From: an uncultured Lachnospiraceae bacterium
GTDB taxonomy: Bacteria; Bacillota; Clostridia; Lachnospirales; Lachnospiraceae
Assembly: GCA_947068385.1 (NCBI GenBank)
Contig: CAMTBF010000104.1
Coordinates: 1-9,748, forward strand
Length of the DNA: 9,748 bases
Direction of reading: 5' to 3'
Shown: positions 6,022 through 9,748 of the stretch, piece by piece
How the letters are laid out: every line of letters begins with the position of its first letter
Numbering within the stretch: position 1 is the first letter of the stretch
Position numbers and translations under genes: made by a program
Notes under the pieces: generated by a model
What the model saw: only the letters and a program-made list of their open reading frames with translations
Databases searched by the model: none
Told to the model about the DNA's origin: nothing

Positions 6022-7362
6022 ATGTACGAGAACGATATTTATTCCAATTCCGACAATGGCAGCTACACTACCTACCAGACAGACGGAAACGGCGGTCAGA
6101 GGACGGACTTCGGCATGGCCCCCGACCCCGCTAAAGCCGGCAAAAAGAAGAAGGGGGCCTTCCGCAAGATCCTGCTGAGCATGAGCCTGGGCCTGGTGTT
6201 CGGCCTCTTCGCCGGGGCAGGGTTCTATGTGGTGCACATGGGGGTGGAAAGGATAGCCGGAGGGGAGGCGGCCGAGGTCTCCACAGAGGATGCCGTACAG
6301 CCCAGCCTGCCGGACGGCAAAGGAGAGTCCCTGCTGCAGAATGTGAACAACATTACCTATGTGAATACCGACATCTCGGACGTGGTGGAGGAAGTGATGC
6401 CGGCCATGGTATCCATCGTGAACAACTACACCCAGACCGGGACCACCTTCTGGGGGCAGCAGTACAGCCAGCAGGGCGCGTCCAGCGGCTCCGGCATCAT
6501 CGTGGCCGAGAATGAGAACGAGCTTCTGATCGTATCCAACAACCATGTGGTGCAGGGCATGGACACCCTGGAGGTGACCTTCATAGATGGCTCCGTGGCC
6601 CAGGCCTATATCAAGGGCACGGACGCGGACATGGACCTGGCGGTGATTGCCGTGCCCCTGGAGAACGTGACCCAGGAGACCAAGGGCGCCATCACCATCG
6701 CCACCATGGGGGACAGCGACAACCTGAAGCTGGGCACGCCCGTGATCGCAATCGGGAATGCGCTGGGATACGGACAGTCTGTCACCAATGGCATCATCAG
6801 CGCCCTGAACCGTGAGATGACCCTGGACGACGGCTCCACAGGCATCTTCATCCAGACCAACGCGGCCATCAACCCCGGCAACTCCGGCGGCGCGCTGCTG
6901 AACATCAACGGAGAGGTGATCGGCATCAACTCCAACAAGATAGCGGCTTCCCAGGTAGAGGGCATGGGCTACGCCATCCCCATCAGCTCCGCCAGCCCCA
7001 TCATCGCTGACCTGCTGGAGCGCCAGACCAGGACGGACAAGGTGGCGGACGGCGAGGTAGGCTACATGGGCATCACCATGCAGGACGTGACGGACCAAAT
7101 CACCCAGATGCTGGGCATCCCCGGAGGCGTGTATGTATACGAGGTGGCGGAGGGCTCCGCTGCAGAGCAGGCGGGCATCCAGCACGGCGACGTCATCGTG
7201 AAGTTCGATGGCCAGAAGGTCTCCACCCGCATGGAGCTGAAGCAATTGGTCAGCTACTATAAGGCAGGCGAGACCGTGAAGGTGACGGTGAAGCGCGCCC
7301 AGGGCGGCCAGTATGAGGACGTGGAGCTGGATGTCACGCTGGGCAGCCAGCCTACGGAGTAG
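6022..7362 (+). CDS. htrA: Membrane-anchored HtrA/DegP-type serine protease
   Basis: A 446-residue S1C protease that should degrade or refold misfolded proteins outside the membrane. The N-terminus (1-48) is cytoplasmic, polar and ends in a Lys-rich stretch. A single membrane helix follows (about 49-71), then a variable linker. The trypsin-like domain (about 115-335) shows the full triad: His175 in SNNHVV, Asp205 in DADMDLAV, Ser288 in NPGNSGG. A single PDZ domain covers about 345-440, with YMGI (348-351) and AEQAGIQHGDVI (381-392). The start is fixed by GAGGAGGT seven bases upstream. It has its own promoter with CssR-like boxes and its own terminator, so it is a separate unit from the polysaccharide genes. 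Length and domain order are normal for Gram-positive HtrA. Confidence 0.95.
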   Translation: MYENDIYSNSDNGSYTTYQTDGNGGQRTDFGMAPDPAKAGKKKKGAFRKILLSMSLGLVFGLFAGAGFYVVHMGVERIAGGEAAEVSTEDAVQPSLPDGKGESLLQNVNNITYVNTDISDVVEEVMPAMVSIVNNYTQTGTTFWGQQYSQQGASSGSGIIVAENENELLIVSNNHVVQGMDTLEVTFIDGSVAQAYIKGTDADMDLAVIAVPLENVTQETKGAITIATMGDSDNLKLGTPVIAIGNALGYGQSVTNGIISALNREMTLDDGSTGIFIQTNAAINPGNSGGALLNINGEVIGINSNKIAASQVEGMGYAIPISSASPIIADLLERQTRTDKVADGEVGYMGITMQDVTDQITQMLGIPGGVYVYEVAEGSAAEQAGIQHGDVIVKFDGQKVSTRMELKQLVSYYKAGETVKVTVKRAQGGQYEDVELDVTLGSQPTE

Positions 7363-7407
7363 GACCTGCGTGAGATAGGCACGGAATCACCGAAAGGAAC
7401 CACAGAA

Positions 7408-7441
7408 ACCCCGGGCGGGGAGACCTGCCCGGGGTCTTTGT
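7408..7441 (+). terminator. Terminator after htrA
   Basis: A GC-rich 9-bp perfect stem, ACCCCGGGC (7408-7416) with GCCCGGGGT (7427-7435), closes a ten-base loop. The T-tract is short and interrupted (CTTTGTCTGT). The position, 46 bases after the htrA stop, fits a terminator. Confidence 0.75.
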
Positions 7442-7471
7442 CTGTACATGGGGGGTTTATAAAAAGTTCAC

Positions 7472-7500
7472 TTGTACACAGATGCATTTTCAAGTATACT
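7472..7500 (+). promoter_or_regulatory. Sigma-A promoter for the clpX-like gene
   Basis: TTGTAC (7472-7477) and TATACT (7495-7500) are separated by exactly 17 bases, giving a leader of roughly 35 bases before ATG 7544. The palindrome TGTACA occurs at 7473-7478, overlapping the -35 box, and again at 7443-7448, 30 bp upstream. These could be paired operator sites. Confidence 0.6.
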
Positions 7501-7543
7501 GGAAGCATGGTTCCACAATACGCGAAAACAAGGAGACAAAGCC

Positions 7544-9088
<1,545 letters not shown>

Positions 9089-9123
9089 GGGGCGGGGAGC
9101 TGCTGCAGCTATATGAATGATGC

Positions 9124-9168
9124 AAAAAGCCATGACGGCAGGGGATTTGCGCCTGCTGGCATGGCTTT
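9124..9168. terminator. Bidirectional terminator between convergent genes
   Basis: AAAGCCATG (9126-9134) pairs with CATGGCTTT (9160-9168). After a single A-G mismatch, CGGCAGG (9136-9142) pairs with CCTGCTG (9152-9158, one G-T pair), around a nine-base loop. On the minus strand the stem runs into five Ts (from AAAAA 9124-9128), a good terminator for the gene ending at 9179. On the plus strand only three Ts follow, giving a weaker stop for the clpX-like gene. Confidence 0.8.
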
Positions 9169-9178
9169 GACCAAAATG

Positions 9179-9709
9179 TCATTGGATTTCTTCGATTTCG
9201 CCGGTGTCCTTATCTATAAAATATTCTTTTAGCAGCATTCCGCTGAAAAGAGCTTTAGCGTCATGTTCTTCTTTGTCTACATATTCATAAATCGTCACAT
9301 CCAAAATATTACCTAATACTGAAATTTTGGTAGTAGTTTTGAGATATAAATTGACGATTGCATGAATTTCGCTATCGCTTTCAAAGTATTTGTTGTAATA
9401 GTCAAGGGCAATGTCCGTTGCTTGAGCGCTATCATAAACTACTGCAACTCTCCAATTGCCTGTTACATCGTTGTGCACATTTCTTACAGAATATTCAATA
9501 TCCGATTCAGATGGATTTGTTTTCTCGGATTCTTTTGCTGCTTGTACGGTTGATTGGCTGGCTATATCATTTTTATCTATCATGCGGTTAGATTCGCCAT
9601 CCTTTCCGAGACCAAGTCCGAGCAGGATAACGATAATCAGCCAAAACCACCATTTTTTGTAAAAGGTTTTTTTGGCCTTTCCTTTAGTCGCCTTTTTGTT
9701 TTGCTTCAT
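9179..9709 (-). CDS. Membrane-anchored hypothetical protein, AT-rich
   Basis: This encodes 176 residues starting MKQNKKATKG. The start at 9709 is chosen because GGAGG lies eight bases upstream; an in-frame ATG 15 bases further out overlaps that site and has none of its own. A strongly basic N-terminus leads into one hydrophobic helix (about residues 21-35, KWWFWLIIVILLGLG), so the rest (36-176) is probably outside the cell. The outer part begins with a Ser/Asn/Glu linker and ends in a folded-looking alpha/beta domain with YYNKYFESDSEIHAIV and LGNILDVTIYEYVD segments and DTGEIEEIQ at the end. I cannot name the family or a function. Base and codon use are clearly AT-richer than in all other genes here, which suggests horizontal acquisition. 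The promoter is not visible before the window ends. Confidence 0.75.
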   Translation of the reverse strand: MKQNKKATKGKAKKTFYKKWWFWLIIVILLGLGLGKDGESNRMIDKNDIASQSTVQAAKESEKTNPSESDIEYSVRNVHNDVTGNWRVAVVYDSAQATDIALDYYNKYFESDSEIHAIVNLYLKTTTKISVLGNILDVTIYEYVDKEEHDAKALFSGMLLKEYFIDKDTGEIEEIQ

Positions 9710-9748
9710 ATATGTGTCCTCCATTTCCCGTGACTGCTATTTTCCAAT

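Noticed and set aside
5770..7245. Minus-strand reading frame of 491 residues opposite htrA
   Set aside because: It is rich in His, Val, Gly and Asp, typical of the antisense of a GC-rich gene. The opposite strand encodes a full HtrA with an intact triad.
9710..9724. Upstream ATG start (MEDTY...) for the AT-rich minus-strand gene
   Set aside because: This ATG overlaps the GGAGG that serves the start at 9709 and has no ribosome binding site of its own.

Overview
The window looks like a chromosomal segment of a GC-rich member of the Clostridia, probably Lachnospiraceae. The reasons are strong AGGAGG-type ribosome binding sites, GC-rich third codon positions in most genes, Gram-positive cell-envelope genes (a LytR-CpsA-Psr protein and a membrane-anchored HtrA), and a long-form ClpX-like ATPase. 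This placement is inferred from style and gene content, not from a marker gene.

Layout, left to right. Bases 1-152 are the 3' end of a plus-strand gene of unknown function. A structured intergenic stretch (153-444) follows. It holds a small hairpin, a perfect 18-bp inverted repeat followed by T-runs, and a short remnant resembling an Rpn/PD-(D/E)XK transposase. An unrecognised minus-strand gene (445-1053) encodes a 202-residue, Glu/Ala-rich soluble protein. Upstream of it is a good match to a sigma-D (flagellar sigma factor) promoter. Next is a plus-strand surface-polysaccharide block: a family 2 glycosyltransferase (1304-2248), a polyprenyl-phosphate sugar-1-phosphate transferase (2352-3758), an LCP glycopolymer ligase (3774-4862), a strong terminator, and a rhamnosyltransferase-like family 2 enzyme (4981-5910). 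The block fits a common scheme: the phosphotransferase primes the lipid carrier, the glycosyltransferases extend the glycan, and the LCP protein attaches the product to the wall.

The right part carries protein quality control: a membrane-anchored HtrA serine protease (6022-7362) and a ClpX-like unfoldase (7544-9088), each with its own promoter and terminator. The htrA promoter contains two octamers resembling the CssR box of Bacillus secretion stress. The ClpX-like protein keeps the zinc finger, Walker motifs, pore loop and ClpP-docking IGF motif. It has lost the RKH substrate-recognition loop and has an extended N-terminus and linker, so it is probably a specialised paralogue. A convergent, AT-rich minus-strand gene for a membrane-anchored hypothetical protein (9179-9709) closes the window and is a likely foreign insertion.

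I see no tRNA, rRNA, CRISPR array, intact insertion sequence or origin. The most noteworthy items are the divergent ClpX paralogue, the sigma-D-linked unknown gene, the possible ribosome-binding-site switch before the second glycosyltransferase, the CssR-like htrA promoter, and the inverted-repeat element near the left edge. I see no clear multi-gene novel system.
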